Shown here: positions 63,329-64,000 of the stretch, piece after piece
How positions within the stretch are numbered: position 1 is the first letter of the stretch
How the letters are laid out: the number at the start of each line of letters is the position of its first letter
Assembly: GCA_000720995.1 (NCBI GenBank)
Contig: JOEL01000002.1
Coordinates: forward strand, 1-64,000
Direction of reading: 5' to 3'
Length of the DNA: 64,000 nucleotides
From: Streptomyces celluloflavus
GTDB lineage: Bacteria; Actinomycetota; Actinomycetes; Streptomycetales; Streptomycetaceae
Program-made: the position numbers and the translations under genes
The notes under the pieces: generated by a model
Database searches by the model: none
What the model was told of the DNA's origin: nothing
Seen by the model: the letters and a program-made list of their open reading frames with translations, nothing else

Positions 63329-64000
63329 GTGATCACCACAACGGGCCTGACCAAGGTCTACCGCTCAGGAGACCGCGAAGTCACCGCCCTGGACGGCGTC
63401 GATCTGCACGTCCGCGAGGGCGAGGTGTACGGCGTCATCGGCCAGAGCGGCGCCGGTAAATCCACCCTCATCCGCTGCCTCAACCTCCTGGAGCGCCCCA
63501 CCTCCGGCACGGTCACCGTCGCCGGCCAGGACCTGACCGCGCTCGCCGGACGCGGGAAGCGCGCGAACGCCGGGCTCCGCGCCGCCCGCAGCCATATCGG
63601 CATGGTCTTCCAGCACTTCAACCTGCTGTCCTCGCGGACCGTCCAGGACAATGTCGAGCTGCCCCTGGAGATCCTCAAGGTCGACCGCCGCGAGCGCGCC
63701 CGCAAGGCCCGGGAACTGCTGGACCTGGTCGGCCTCGCCGACAAGGCCACGGCGTACCCCGCCCAGCTCTCCGGCGGCCAGAAGCAGCGGGTCGGCATCG
63801 CCCGCGCGCTGGCCGGCGACCCCAAGGTGCTCCTCTCCGACGAGGCCACCAGCGCCCTGGACCCGGAGACCACCCGCTCGATCCTCCAGCTGCTGCGCGA
63901 CCTCAACCGCCAGCTGGGCCTGACCGTCGTACTCATCACGCACGAGATGGACGTCGTCAAGACGATCTGCGACTCGGCCGCGCTGATGAAGGGCGGGCGC
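63329..64000 (+). CDS. metN: Methionine ABC transporter ATP-binding protein, 3' end outside window
   Basis: The first 224 residues of the ATPase of the D/L-methionine importer MetNIQ. Seen: Walker [17 protein letters not shown]-loop [13 protein letters not shown], signature [17 protein letters not shown], Walker [16 protein letters not shown] and H-loop [14 protein letters not shown]. The gene is cut at base 64000, before the C-terminal ACT-like domain that senses methionine. GTG 63329 fits the family start ([20 protein letters not shown]); GTG 63314 is in frame too. Downstream metI and metQ are expected outside the window. Confidence 0.93.
   Translation, partial: MITTTGLTKVYRSGDREVTALDGVDLHVREGEVYGVIGQSGAGKSTLIRCLNLLERPTSGTVTVAGQDLTALAGRGKRANAGLRAARSHIGMVFQHFNLLSSRTVQDNVELPLEILKVDRRERARKARELLDLVGLADKATAYPAQLSGGQKQRVGIARALAGDPKVLLSDEATSALDPETTRSILQLLRDLNRQLGLTVVLITHEMDVVKTICDSAALMKGGR

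Overview
The window is high-GC actinobacterial DNA and almost certainly from a Streptomyces chromosome. Signs of this are strong GC bias at third codon positions, GTG and TTG starts, many 4-bp ATGA stop/start overlaps, leaderless TANNNT-N6/7-start promoters, Tat and LAXTG export signals, and Streptomyces-type families (DUF1918, DUF5997, NarL-type two-component pairs, DksA/TraR-like zinc-finger proteins). From about 38.9 kb rightwards the gene order (argC-J-B-D-R ... argH ... glycerophosphodiesterase ... metN) follows the S. coelicolor core region around SCO1580-SCO1559 as I remember it.

Layout. (1) 1-11.6 kb: the end of a type I polyketide cluster. A PKS truncated by the window edge (AT-DH-KR-ACP-TE) is followed in one tightly coupled operon by a four-gene hydroxymalonyl/methoxymalonyl-ACP cassette (3-hydroxyacyl-CoA dehydrogenase, ACP, acyl-CoA dehydrogenase, FkbH-like), a stand-alone KS-AT-ACP protein whose KS active-site Cys is Ala (a probable loading module), and a type II thioesterase. 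A hairpin terminator closes it. (2) 11.6-17.1 kb: membrane proteins, an SDR, a two-component pair and the 3' remnant of an IS5-type transposase. (3) 17.2-38.5 kb: variable housekeeping and accessory genes. These are a 3-hydroxybutyryl-CoA dehydrogenase, a Tat-exported GHL10 protein, a MocR regulator and EamA exporter with overlapping divergent starts, a decayed secreted protein, an acyltransferase/two-component operon, the divergent LysR-substrate-domain/DUF5997 pair, an AadA-like nucleotidyltransferase, GAPDH with a GlxA-type regulator, and two paralogous secreted proteins, one with an LAXTG cell-wall sorting signal. (4) 38.8-43.9 kb: the arginine operon argCJBDR behind a TTGCAT-N17-TATAGT promoter. 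(5) 43.9-50.9 kb: an actin-like ATPase, two DksA/TraR-like zinc proteins, a two-component pair, a secreted protein and a fused SecDF. (6) 50.9-56.8 kb: tRNA-Pro(GGG), a DUF488 protein, argG with an ARG-box-like repeat, argH, and a TetR/MFS efflux operon with a clear operator. (7) 56.9-64 kb: a secreted metallophosphatase, PlsC, a Tat-exported glycerophosphodiesterase, a GNAT protein, two small membrane proteins, and the methionine ABC ATPase metN (cut by the window edge) behind a 28-codon Cys/Met-rich leader peptide.

How the genes work together. The PKS operon combines the supply of an unusual ACP-bound extender unit with initiation, termination and editing of one assembly line. The arg genes cover acetylglutamate to arginine except argF, with ArgR at the end of its own operon. 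The metN leader looks like a translation-coupled sulfur-amino-acid sensor.

The most interesting items are the KS(Cys to Ala) loading protein, the extender cassette without a methyltransferase, the Cys/Met leader, the overlapping start codons of the divergent MocR/EamA pair, and an identical 11-bp palindrome at two nearby promoters. All assignments come from reading the sequence; no database search was run.
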